Below are positions 34,421 through 45,681 of a stretch of 64,000 nucleotides of DNA, piece by piece; within the stretch, counting starts at the first letter, position 1, and every line of letters starts with the position of its first letter. The position numbers and the translations under genes were made by a program. Under the pieces are notes generated by a model. It was not told where the DNA came from. It did not search any database and saw only the letters and a list, made by a program, of their open reading frames with translations. Source of the DNA: Gremmenia infestans (taxonomy: Eukaryota > Ascomycota > Leotiomycetes > Helotiales > Hamatocanthoscyphaceae); the NCBI GenBank assembly GCA_032629725.1, contig JAFEVB010000029.1, positions 992,001 to 1,056,000 on the forward strand. Direction: 5' to 3'.

Positions 34421-37350
34421 TTACCACAAAACGCCGAATACTATTACAGTTCCAATTATTATACTCGTACCCTGGACACTTAATCTCGTACCAGCACTTC
34501 CCGGAGCAACGGTTGCAAAAGTACCCGTGGGCTTATATGGAATTGGGGTCGAAAAGGCCGAATATCCCAACGACAAAGTGCTTTGTTGATTTGGTATAGA
34601 TGCAACGATAGTCGTCGTGGGTGCAATATCGTTTGGTGGCTTTACTGGTGAGGTACTTGCAGGAGCTGCGTTTGTCACTCCAATGACTATGCGTATGTCA
34701 GAAATCGGATTGCAGCTAGGAAACCAGTGTGACTTACTTGAAGCAATCATTCCTCCGACTCCGTTGACCGAACTTGAAGTCGAGCCAGCCGCTGTTGATG
34801 TAGCTTTGTAGCTTCCTGCGGGAAGAGCGAGAGTCATTACCTTCCCACCTGGAATCGCAACAACCACACCACTTGGACTCAAGCTAAGTACGTTGCCTCC
34901 ACCTATAGTCATAGGCGGGCCACCAATGCTCAATTTTTGAGATCCAAAGACCAAAGTGCTTGCTCCAGGGGTTGCAGCTGTGATCACTTGTCCACCGACT
35001 GTTATAGGCAATACGGCGGCAGCATTGGTCTTGGTTCCTATGGTTGGTAGAGCGTAAGAAGACACAGCTCCGCCTGGATACTGAATCACAAGCGCAGAAG
35101 GACCCAATGTAGCTACAAGGTTTGAATTGGTGAGGGTTATGGGCACCCCACCGATCGTAGCTGTCTGCCCTTGGATAACAACAGTTGAAGCTCCTGGTGC
35201 CGCAGACACGACTTGCCCTCCTATAGTCGCCAATACTACTGGCGCTCCTGGTGCTGCAGAAACGACTTGGCCTGCGATCATGGCGGCCGGTACTGATTGG
35301 CCAGGAATTGTGTTAATTTGGACCGGATTGGTTGGAGCAGGGGCCGCAGTGACTGGTGCAAAAGAGACGGCCTGACCCGCAATTGTTATAGCAGATGCTG
35401 GAACCCCTTGTTGTCCAGCGGCTTGTGTGGGTATAACAATTGTACTTTGAAGCCCACCTGAAACATCGTGGACCACGATTCCGGAGGGCATGAGTTGCAC
35501 TATAGATGAACCGACAGTGACAGGAGGCCCGCCTAGATTTGCAGTCTGACCTCCAATTACGATGCTCGAGGGAACAGCCGCCAGACTGGGTGCAATCACA
35601 GCGTTGGATGGTTGGACAGGAGCAGAAATACTCGCAGCTTGACCAGTAGGGGGCACAACGGCGGGGTTGGTGATTTGACTTGCGGGAATAGCTGCAACCA
35701 CAGGGTTGTTTGTTGGATCGGCACTGGGTGCAGGGTCTTCAGGATCAGGGCTTTGTGATGCCGTTGGCGACGGATTAGTGAAAAATGTACTTGACGAGTC
35801 GGTGCCTATAATGTTAATGCCAGAGGGCTCGACGTTAATAAAAAGGTTATCTCCTGAACTCGAAATCGCTGATGGGTTTTGCGTTGACGGATTTTGCACG
35901 GCTGATGAAGGTGAGAGAGGTTTATCCGCAACAGATGATCCTACTGGCTCAATTGGTAATGGCGAATTTGCTGGGGTCGATGTACCGGCAGGGGCATACG
36001 TTTGCGTGGGTGGTTTGGCAGGTGTATTACCGACTGGGGGTGCTGAGGTTATTGCTGGGACGGTGGCCGACTCAAGAGTCTTTGGAGAATTTGTTGTGGT
36101 AACAAAGAGCCCCGCAGCAGGAGGAACCGATCCAGGTGGATCATAGAGTCCATACAAATGATTTTTCTTCCAACAGCCTTTCCAGAACGGGCTTTTAAAC
36201 TGTTAGTTTTCTGAATTCTAATAGAATAGCATAGAAAGAAGTCAAACTTACCCTCCCATAGGAAGCAATTGCTGAGGCCAAACGACTTGAGGATTGCACC
36301 TCGCGGCCACACCCTCAACAGGATGTGTAACGACAAATTCTCCTACGATAAGCTTTTCTGCGCTATTGGGACAGCCTGAAGCAATGTCGCTCAGTGTAAG
36401 GACTCGAGTAGGGCCGACTCTGGTCTTAGCTGCTGCGTTTGCAAATGGCGGAATTGTTGACAGTGCACTTGGATCCACGGCAATGACAACGCTGTTGTAT
36501 GTTGGTCCTAATTGACCGCAAGTATTTGACGCACCGATGGACTTTATTACCATGTAGATTGATGGCGAAGTCATCATGGTAGACAATTCCGGAGCCCAAT
36601 GTGTCGTCGGATATGATACATTGCCAGACTGAGAAGGAAAATACGAAAGATGCATTGTTCCAGCAGCAACACTGCAGTCACCGAAGGGGCTATTAGTATT
36701 GTCCGTGTCTGAGCATGTATTGGTTTTGATTTTCTGGGCCCCCCAAGGCCAAGTCGTTCCAAAAGACACATTTCCAAACGGATGGTCCCACAGGTCCAAT
36801 ATTGGAGCAGGTGTGATAGGGCCCCGATAGCTGTCAGATGTTCGGGTAGCATTTTGTGACGATGTAGAGGTATGACTTGGGACACCTGTAGACAAACGCA
36901 TGGGTAGTGAAGATGTTTTGGATAGACTTGACAAAGATGCCGATTTCGATAGACCAGATGAAGACGTCTCCGACGTTATGTTGCGTGTACTAAGTGGTTG
37001 AGGTATTACGCTTTCAGTCAAAACTTCGACGGTAATCGATGCGGTTGAGCTTTTTGAGCTCAAGCTTAAACTATACGTGCTGCTGGAGCCAGAATTGAAG
37101 CCGGAATGGGCGGTAGAGCTTGAGCTCAACGAAGGCTTTGTTTCAGAGCTTGTCGACGAAGTCGAATTCGTATACCCAACTGAACGAGGGTTAAATCCTG
37201 AAGGAAATCAGTCACCTTGAGTATGAGAATGATATTGGCACAGGCCAAACATAGCAATAGCAGCCTACCGGACCCATGACATGGCGTCGACCACGTCAAA
37301 AACACGACCAGCACACATAAATGGCAAGCTTGTGAGCTTGAAACCCACAT
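34421..37350 (-). CDS. Secreted Ser/Thr/Pro-rich GPI-anchored cell-wall-type protein
   Basis: Large secreted protein in several exons: signal-peptide exon from 37350, main exons to about 36262, then about 36186 to about 34738, and a C-terminal exon. The signal peptide (CHLCVLVVFLTWSTPCHG) is followed by a Ser/Thr-rich linker. A Cys-containing domain comes next (about residues 130-300; LDLWDHPFGNVSFGTTWPWG, CGQLGPTYNSVVIAVDP). A long Pro/Ala/Val region then repeats a unit of the form I-x-G-Q-x-V-S/T-x-A-P-G-A...V (for example IGGQVVSAAPGASTVV). The C-terminus has a small-residue site (GSAGT) and a hydrophobic tail (IIIGTVIVFGVLW), typical of GPI anchoring. A structural or adhesive wall role is likely; no enzyme motif is visible. 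An upstream in-frame ATG (37398) is possible. Some splice positions are approximate. Confidence 0.72.
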
Positions 37351-38922
37351 TTTGCTAGAAAACACGCAAAAAACAAATGATCTGGAAAAGACTGTCAAGA
37401 TAGAAAACGACCGGTATGGTTTCTGAGTAAAGAAAAGTTAAGGAGTGGAGATGCAAGTAGAGAAGAGATCAGCGCAATCCTACGGTCGACTGAGATCTCG
37501 AGGCAGAGCCTCGCCCCCCTTGTAATCCCAAAGTGGATGACTAGCTAGGTAGTCGGCGGGCTCGACGTCCCCCAATACTCACCCTACTGGTTGAACTTAA
37601 TGGCAAGGATCAATCAAGTGTCCGCATCACCCTCCCAGGCTAATGCCCGCTTATTGTTTGGTACGAAAGGTACGCTGCAAGATGCAGGGAGATGCAGGGA
37701 GATGCAGGGAGATGCAGGCACACAGCCCTCGGCTACGAGGGGAGGGAGGGCCTTCTGGTGAGCACCGCACCCCTTACTTTTGTGAATGATGATCTTGGGT
37801 AAATTCCGACATATTCGCAATATGCACACCCTGAACCAGTACCCAAAGTACCAGTGAAAGAGGGAAATAATTGATTCCAGGCGACAACTTTAAGACTCTC
37901 CAGTTGAGAGGCACAGCGTGAACGAGCCGCTTCCCTGCCATTAATCCTAATGAAAAGTAAGCACTTGAAATTATCGTCAGGCACAGTCCGACAGCTAGAC
38001 CTTGGCGGAGACCACTCCACACCACCTCCGTGTGCTCTACCCGCGCAGCTACCACTTGGTGCAAACGCCGTTAAGCCATATTGGCGCCAGCAGGCCACGC
38101 ATCGGCCGACGTTCAGTCGCATTGACCGAGGCCTGCCCTGTCCTACCTGCCCTGCCCAGCTTGAATCGTGGGTTCAGGGATGGTGGTGAAGGATCAGTAG
38201 ACTGGGAACAGTGCATTGAGGATAAATAAAGAACGCGCTAGCCTCGATAGAGTGGTATTAAGGATGCGCTAACTGTAAATGGGCTATTACGCGAATCATT
38301 GCTCACCACATCTCATCCGAATTCATCTCCTCTTAAATCCTTCGCTCCCATTTGAGATCACAACCCTGCTTTGGATATACCCCTCCCTCCATTAGGGTGC
38401 GGGCATTAGTTCAGCCTTAACGGTGTGTAACGATCCTCACTACTCGGTTATGTTCTCACACGATTTCAACTCGGTAGATCCTGTTCAGTCCCATGCGTAA
38501 TGGCACGATTTGACAGATAAGTTTGCTGCGAGTGCTGCATAAATAAAGTGTATTTCTTGTTCGAAATGTCATACGGATAGAATGATGGTGGGCTCATTTA
38601 GGTGACTATTGGTGTGCGAAGAGCGCAGTCGTTAGCGTACGGGAGGGGGAGGGGGCGGGGGGGCAACAGGCAAGTTGCCTGTCTCCAATTTCGATTGCAT
38701 GATCCCCTACCCTAGTCTCTATACGACTTCGACACATGGACTCGCTGCTTCTGGAATTGAGCTACCCCAGTACCGAATCGATGGTCGCTGAGGCTTCGAA
38801 GAGTCTGCCGGTCCTTCATTCTCTCAAATCCTCCCATCAAACCTTCCAACTCCGGCGTCCATGGGGGTTGAGCCGCAAAATACTTTATCTTGCGGTGTAA
38901 TCCGTATAGAAAAGTCGTCGCG
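37351..38922. other. 1.6-kb intergenic region
   Basis: Divergent promoter space between the wall protein and the protease-like membrane protein. It has short overlapping frames without motifs and a 10-bp tandem repeat at 37681-37718. Nothing else is supported. Confidence 0.5.
37681..37718. repeat. Tandem 10-bp repeat (GATGCAGGGA)
   Basis: Three perfect copies plus a partial fourth copy of GATGCAGGGA. Confidence 0.9.
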
Positions 38923-41480
38923 ATGCGCGGTCATCTCTTTAATTCTTTAACGCTTGCTGTAATCTTCCTCCCAAGTAGTTCAATAGCATGGTTTGGTGAA
39001 GGACGAAATCAGCAAAGAGAGAAACGAGCGAATTCTACTTCGAGCCTGTCACCATTGGTAGTTCCACCAAGTCAATACTGGTAAATACAACATACCACAA
39101 CATCTATAGTAATACATCCCGGTTAACAAGCTTCATAGGGATGGAGTAGATGGAAAATGGTCGTCAGTGGCACTCCGACTTGGCTCCCCCGCACAAAGTG
39201 TCCGAGCTATCGTCTCAACAAACTCTCCGCAAACCTTTGTCGTGCTACCACAAGGCTGCGATCCGATTGCCATAGATCCAGTTCCTCCTAATTGCGCGAG
39301 CGGTCGAGGTGGACTTTTTAATCCCAATACATCGACGACTTGGCAGGATCAAGGGCTTTTTGGAATTAACGGTGACGGGGTTGGACTCGAAGCAGCGCTC
39401 GGATATACGCAATACGCAGGTAGGCCCTTGTGGACTTCTGTCATCTCGATTTCTGGCAAACTCGGGGGCTCTGGAGACATTTCACAGCCCCTGAATAAAT
39501 GCTGCGTGCTATTTGAGACACCACGGAGTAAACAATACTGACTGCACGTTCTATAGATTATGGCCTGGAAGATGTGGGGTTGGGCTTTTCTGGGGGAGAT
39601 GCGAACACACCCACGTTAAAGAATCAGACTGTATCCGGAATTGCATCAGTTTCCCCAATTTATTTGTAAGTTTAAAGAATCTCCCCCAGAATTACACTAA
39701 ACATTTCAGCGGACTGTTTGGTTTGGGTACACAGCCCGTCAATTATAGTAGCATCGGTAATTTCTCCGCGCCGTCTTATTTTTCGTCCCTGAGAGGACAA
39801 AACTTAATCCCTAGTCTGAGTTGGAGTTACACCGCTGGGGCCAAATACCGTAGGCCTGTATCCGGTTTTCGGTTGGACTTTTGCTGATACTTGCACAGGA
39901 CTCAAAGCTGGACAGTACGCGCAGCTGATATTCGGGGGGTATGATAGTTCCAGATTTGTCCCAAATTCGGCGAATTTCAATTTAGCCAGTGATATAAACC
40001 GAGACATAGTCGTTGGTGTGCAATCAATTGTATACAGTAGCACCACTCAAACGAATCTCCTTCCGACGCCAATTTATGCATTCATCGAATCAACAGACCC
40101 AAACTTCTGGCTTCCGACAGAAGCATGCTCAGCATTCGAGCAGGCATTCGGAATATCCGTCGACAACAGCACAGGCCTCTACCTGATCAACACAACACAT
40201 TACACTGATCTTAAGACCGCGAATCCAACTGTCACTTTCACATTGGCAAATAGTTTGGATGGCGGGGAGTCTGTTAATATTCAACTCCCATTCAACTCGT
40301 TCGCTCTTCAAGCTTCCTATCCTTTTACACCTAACGACACATACTACTTTCCCCTCAAGAAAGCTGCCAATGAGACCCAGTATACCCTGGGGAGGACGTT
40401 TCTCCAAGAAGCGTAAGTTCTACTAGTCTCGTGAAGAGAGCAGGCATCTAACAGTACCGCAGATATTTGACTGTCGATTATGAAAGGGGAAATTTCTCTG
40501 TCAGCCAATGTCTTTGGAACGATGGCGCTGCATCCCAAGTTGTAACCATTTCGGTACCCTCGAATGGAACCAATGGTAGTAGCAGTAGTGGGAGCGAGCA
40601 GAAGCCTCAAGCTGTTAAAAAGCCAGGAATGAGCATTGGGGCAATCGTAGGAATAGTTGTGGCTGTTCTAGCTTTGCTCGCCGTGGGAGGAGCATTGTTA
40701 TGGCTTTTTCTTCGACGGCGCAAGAGCTCACCACCACCACATATGGAACTTTCAACAGTGGCGGCACCGAGCATAGTGTCTGATAATCCCACCGCTCAAA
40801 CGCCCTACGAAGGACCCCATGATCCATTCTCTGATCAAGGAACGGCGCACGGTTCATTCCCTCTCGACAAAAAGCCAGAGTGGGAGGAGATGCCTATAAT
40901 GCCACATCAGGTCCTCCATCATCAAAGGTCAGAACTGGCGAATACGACAGAAATTTTCCAATTGGCCGATTGTGACAACCGAGAAGGAACCTACGTTGCT
41001 GATGCTGAACGAATGAAATCAATGCGAAGAGCAACGAATGCTTCAGAACTCCCAGCTTCATCAGTTTATTTCGAATTAGAAGCAGATCCGGTCACACAAG
41101 TAGGAAGATCACGAGATATCCTTCCTTCTCCGGCGCCAACATTCGCTTCCAGGCACACCGAGACGACTCTCAGTCCAACTACTACAGGTTTTCCGGTCTC
41201 ACCTCAGTCTGGTGCAAGAGGCCAAGGCCGAAGCCGGAGTCCTGCACAAAGCGTGCAGAGCGAATCGATGACCTGGCTGTCAATCTCTCCTGCGGATAGT
41301 TCGCCGCAAGGCTTCAGAACACCTCAAGCGGAGTCTCCCGATCCGGAAAACCTACTGCCAAGAGGCGGTACTCCTTCCGCCAGATCCCGATGGTTCAATA
41401 CCCGCGAACAAAGACCAGCTGAAAGTCCTCTCTCCAGGGACAATTCTGCATCACACATCGGAAATCTGTATCAACCTTGA
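38923..41480 (+). CDS. Membrane-anchored aspartyl-protease-fold protein lacking catalytic Asp (pseudoprotease)
   Basis: Six exons join in frame: 38923-39080, 39139-39419, 39557-39665, 39710-39849, 39899-40412 and 40463-41480 (739 residues). A signal peptide (LAVIFLPSSSIAW) leads a pepsin-like ectodomain: ALRLGSPAQSVRAIVSTN, FGLFGLGTQPVNY and LIFGGYDSSRF. The usual DTGS of lobe 1 reads STNSPQTFV, and the lobe 2 DS/TG site reads ESTDPNFWLP, so both catalytic aspartates are absent. A transmembrane helix follows (GIVVAVLALLAVGGALLWLF) with an RRRK stop-transfer. A Ser/Pro-rich cytoplasmic tail of about 260 residues has no known domain. A sensor or scaffold at the plasma membrane is inferred. The intact frame through six exons argues that it is expressed. 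Confidence 0.82.
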
Positions 41481-42772
41481 ACGTTAGGGATGAGGTAATA
41501 AATTATACTTAATTAATGGTACGGGGAACTAATATACCCCATGGATCCTTGAGAGTTCAGCAAATATTGTCAGCAATATAAATTGGACCCCTCAGCTCCT
41601 CCACCTTCGGACGATACGAGAATCGGCTCCTTATAGCGAAGCTGATAATATCGCGCATAACGAATTAAAAACAATGGCGACGGGCGGATGGATTTAAGGT
41701 TGGCGCATTTTGGTGTCCGGTGGAATTAGCTAGGGCATTATTTGGCAATGAATTTGGAGGACCTAGAATGGTCCGGCGAAGAAAAGAGCGACTTTTGTGG
41801 TACACCACTCTCGACACCGAGATTTCCTTTACCCTGTTCGAGCTTATCAGAAGATGTATATTGTATATATCATCAAACTAATACAAACCATGTACACTAG
41901 GGAACCCAGCGAGCATCCTCACAAATGCAAGCTCAGTCAGGTTGTACAAGTGTCACTAAACACGTAACGCGCACGTAATATAATCCCGCCATTGTTCTTC
42001 TCAGATGACATGCTATTATGTTTCGCATTATTAGTATATATCAAGAGGACCACTATCTACTTCCTCTACTTAGGGGAGCAGAGCTTGTCGTTCGAAAAGC
42101 ATACTTACAAGTTTACCAGTCCCTTGACAAAGCACTTCAAGCGGAAGCATCTGGCCCACAGAGAAGAGGGTCGGCTTCAGTGCAAGGTCTGTCGAATGGG
42201 GCTGCAGCACAAGCAGCATCTCCCGAATTACGCAGACAGTATCCACGGGACCATTTCCTAGTACTTGAATGATATACTAAGAGAGCATGGTCATAGAGCT
42301 TGCGTTTGCCCCGTCTTTTCTTTCCTTTTCTACCCTTTCCCGGTTACATGCTACGTCCACGACGTGCTTCCAAAGCAAACTCATAGCCAGTCACGCGTTT
42401 GCAGGGTTGCTTGCTTGTTCCGAGCAAGTTACTTCGGGGATAGACCAAATCAGGCATCAAGAAATAACCCTTCGCCTGTTATAGAGATGTTTGTCCGCCC
42501 GATTAGGCCAAAAAGGCGGTTAATACTGGATTTGTCAAGACTCGGGGTTAAGAGAATTCTACTGGCAGCATTTATAATTCATATCGGTCTTTTGTAACAT
42601 GATAACTATAATAGTAAAACAGTGTGTGGTTCAATGAAGCAATCACCAGCGTCCTTGCTCCTACTTAAGAGGACAGTGTGTCTGTCCCAGAGATACAATC
42701 ATCATCTTCTGCATTAGACTCAATCACAGAAGTGTCAAGTCTCCCATATCCATTCACTCTCCCTGCATACCA
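41481..42772. other. 1.3-kb region with possible C2H2 remnant
   Basis: No intact gene. Around 41890-42260 the plus strand encodes fragments resembling degenerate C2H2 fingers (HPHKCKLSQ, then LTKHFKRKHLAHREEGRLQCKVCRMG) separated by stops. The second finger lacks one His. This may be a decayed zinc-finger gene, or chance. Confidence 0.35.
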
Positions 42773-42976
42773 AACCTCGTCAGTGGCAAGTTCAGCTATG
42801 CCGATGCGGCGTTCGTGACATGGTATGTCATCGTTCCCCTTTTCACTGACAGGATCAACCTCGAGACCAAATTCCCCATCCTCAACGCCTGGTTGGAGCT
42901 CATGAAGTCCCGTCCGGCCATTTCAAAGATCCTGCAAGATCGGGAAGTGGCTATGGGGGCCAAACAAATGTTCTAG
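42773..42976 (+). pseudogene. Glutathione S-transferase C-terminal remnant
   Basis: A 67-codon frame ending at TAG (42974-42976) encodes the start of a GST C-terminal helical domain (VSGKFSYADAAFVTWYVIV) and its last helices (FPILNAWLELMKSRPAISK). The thioredoxin-like N-terminal domain is not found upstream in any frame, and no start codon fits. It is probably a leftover of a deleted or rearranged GST gene. Confidence 0.65.
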
Positions 42977-43814
42977 GAGTCAAGGGATTTGTCTGGTGAA
43001 ATCCATTCTGTTGCTGTGTCTAAGATAGACTATAAATAAAGTGTTAACAAAATATATCAATCTCCATCGTGCCGAAATGATTATATATACACGACGATGT
43101 AGACACTACAATTAGTCCCTAATAGAAGCATGTATGTAGTAATAATTAAAGATAATATTAGAATGGTAAAACGGCTTCGCGGAACTACACTTACTAACAT
43201 TTGCAAAGTAGACAGACGCTTCTCCATATAGTCAAAGGATCATTCATGCCGCTGGAAATCTTAATAAATGAAACACTTAGCAATGAAATACAGGAACATG
43301 CAATGGAAATGAAAATCCATTTTGATATGAGACTGAGCTTTTTAGTGATATAACAGCGTCTTTCTACTTAATTCTCTTTTCTTATGTATGAGACTCCGCT
43401 CCAGCCCCCTCCCCCTCGCCTCCCCTAATAGCCAATTTAATCGAGCGCATAGGCCACCCTGCCTAAAAATCCTAAATTACTTAAAACCGCCGCATCATAG
43501 CGAATACTAAAGCTATATAGCTATATTTAGCGTGTCGAAAGCGCTAGCAAAGCTTTGAATATATCTCATATATTATTATTAGATGTTATGGTATTTTAAT
43601 GATCTTTTAGGAGTGAGAAGTTAGCTTGTACTAAAAGAACCAGGTCTCAAGGGTGCAAGTCAGCTGCCACTCAACCAATCAAAGCGCTGTGGTCACGTTT
43701 TCTTTTTAACTCCCTAAACCGTTTTCAACCCCCGTACCCCGTCCCGATCTTACAACCTTCAGCGAAAAGTTTCAGGCATAAAACATTTCGTAAACATCGC
43801 ATTGCGACGTTACG
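42977..43814. other. Spacer with A+T-rich part
   Basis: About 840 bp without a gene. The part at 43440-43620 is A+T-rich with CTATATAGCTATA words, resembling mutated repeat DNA. The final 100 bp are C/T-rich and probably the promoter of the next gene. Confidence 0.5.
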
Positions 43815-45089
43815 ATGACGGCCAATCCCTCAAACGAAGACCACAAGTTCCATGTATTCCCACATCTACCCCAGGAGCTTAGGGAAGCAATATGGAAAGC
43901 TTCTTTCGAGCCGCGTATCGTATACCTGAGAGCTACCCTCCTCAAGCCCGGTTTTAGTGCCCGTGTGCGGTCAGACAAGACCGTCGACGACGAGTCCTTT
44001 TTCGACTGGGAAGGGGGTGTGGGCTTCGGTGGGCTACGTCCGCCTCCACGACAGCTATCTTTCAGATCCCAGTCTACGGTTCCGGCTCTGCATGTATGCC
44101 ATGAGTCGCGCCATGTGGCTACCAATGTCTATACACTGGCTTTCGGTCCCACCTACTATCCATGTACTTGGTTCGATTTCAGAAACGACACGTTGTACGT
44201 GGACTGGATAAATAGAATTTCGGAGCCTAGGGACGAAGATGATTCTGCTGCCTACCTCCCAACGGATTTAGGCGCAGATCTGGGCAAGGTGGAGAACTTA
44301 GCCGTTTGTGATGGCCTACCTGGTAGTATCTTGAAGGAAAATGGTATGGATCACATAGACTGGATCAGAATTCTTTATAGGGAGCTGTATTCTATCAAAA
44401 CTGTCACGGTAGTTGACAGGGCTCACGACATCACCGACTCTGCGAATCTGGTTGCGATGGATGGCGTCTACGCCATCGATAAGGAATTCGACATGTTTAG
44501 GCAAATGTCAGAGTTTACTCATAAGTTCGAAGAGGAACGAGCAGAGCTTGAGGCAGATTATAGGGAGACGGCCTGTTATGATAAGTTCAAAGCATACGAG
44601 GAAGCTACGGATAAGCTGCGGAGTAATCGCCTGGATTTAGGAAAGTGCTTCAAAGATTCCTGTCCGAGGGTACACTGGCGGCCTAAACCACCATCAACAA
44701 AGTTCAAGGTCCCCGCCATTAAACACACAACCATCACTACCACTAAAAAACGAGATACATACCTTGAGGTGAAAAGACTTTACAATATCGAAAAGGACCT
44801 TTGTAATGTTAGCATTATGGTCCGACCCGTCGGTTGTCAAAACAACATCTTGTCATATGAAGCCCTGATGCTATCAGTCCCGGGAACAAGGACGCTGCAG
44901 GAGGTGGTTCAGGAATGCCGCAGGCGATGGAAAATCCCGTTCTACTGGCAATATGAGAAGACGACGTCATATTACGAAAAGGTCACGTTGCCCATAGGGT
45001 CAACCCTGTGTGACCTGGGACTCGTATCTGGAAAAACGGTGCTGATGGTTCAATTCGGTGGCTCGAGGATCAAAAACGACGGTGATTGA
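43815..45089 (+). CDS. 2EXR-domain protein with possible ubiquitin-like C-terminus
   Basis: Single exon, 424 residues. The N-terminus fits the fungal 2EXR domain: F-hydrophobic-LPQELREAIWKAS, then PALHVCHESRHVATNVY and YVDWIN. This domain is widespread in filamentous fungi, with no established biochemical role. A charged helical stretch follows (EEERAELEADYRET). The last 90 residues (about 335-420) read like a beta-grasp fold: SIMVRPVG, MLSVPGTRTLQEVVQECRRRW, LPIGSTLCDLGLVSGKTVLMV. That pattern suggests a ubiquitin-like module, by my reading only. The gene is intact although flanked by pseudogenes. Start chosen at the first ATG after a C/T-rich leader. Confidence 0.75.
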   Translation: MTANPSNEDHKFHVFPHLPQELREAIWKASFEPRIVYLRATLLKPGFSARVRSDKTVDDESFFDWEGGVGFGGLRPPPRQLSFRSQSTVPALHVCHESRHVATNVYTLAFGPTYYPCTWFDFRNDTLYVDWINRISEPRDEDDSAAYLPTDLGADLGKVENLAVCDGLPGSILKENGMDHIDWIRILYRELYSIKTVTVVDRAHDITDSANLVAMDGVYAIDKEFDMFRQMSEFTHKFEEERAELEADYRETACYDKFKAYEEATDKLRSNRLDLGKCFKDSCPRVHWRPKPPSTKFKVPAIKHTTITTTKKRDTYLEVKRLYNIEKDLCNVSIMVRPVGCQNNILSYEALMLSVPGTRTLQEVVQECRRRWKIPFYWQYEKTTSYYEKVTLPIGSTLCDLGLVSGKTVLMVQFGGSRIKNDGD

Positions 45090-45681
45090 TACCATGAATA
45101 CGTACTTTTAACTGACCCGCGCTCTTGATGAAGCATTGTCTTTTGGTCTACTGAAATATTGAGAGCATCTCATCCGCGATAAAATCACCAAGGGCTACCT
45201 CTTTCAATCAATATCACTCACACCTTGTTTACTATGGACTTAGTACAGATTCTGGATCACATCTATTATTGATAACCGCTCGTAACTTGTAGATTTCTAT
45301 CGTTTGAAAGAAGTTAACAGGTCTTTACTTGTTGAAAAGTGGCCAAATAATATTCTACAACTCATTTGCTTATTCGGACATCCTTTTCAGCCCCGGAGAG
45401 GTGTGATAATAGAATTCAGCTACAGGTCAAAGCAAAGTGCTGCGCACTGCTTAATCGCTCCGACTGGGGGACTTTTTCAAGGTGAAAATATAGGACAATA
45501 TCACCGACAGCAAATGTATACTTCAAGTCGCTTAAGGAACAGGTGAGGGGCCTAGTAGTGCTGCACTTTCTATATAAGAAGACCTTGCAAACTTAGACAC
45601 AGTCCACCACGCTTGGGTGCACGTCCAGCTTTTCCCGAGCTCCTGAAACACTATGCTTGTCTGATGCTATTGAATACTCGA
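45090..45681. other. Spacer without supported gene
   Basis: About 590 bp between the 2EXR gene and the 3' end of the kinase pseudogene. The short plus-strand frame at 45304-45546 has no recognisable features. Confidence 0.5.

Noticed and set aside
41990..42261. C2H2 zinc-finger gene
   Set aside because: Finger-like fragments lack required His residues and are separated by stops; recorded only as a possible remnant.
43440..43620. A+T-rich block as a defined transposon
   Set aside because: No terminal repeats, target duplication or coding remnant recognised; only composition supports it.
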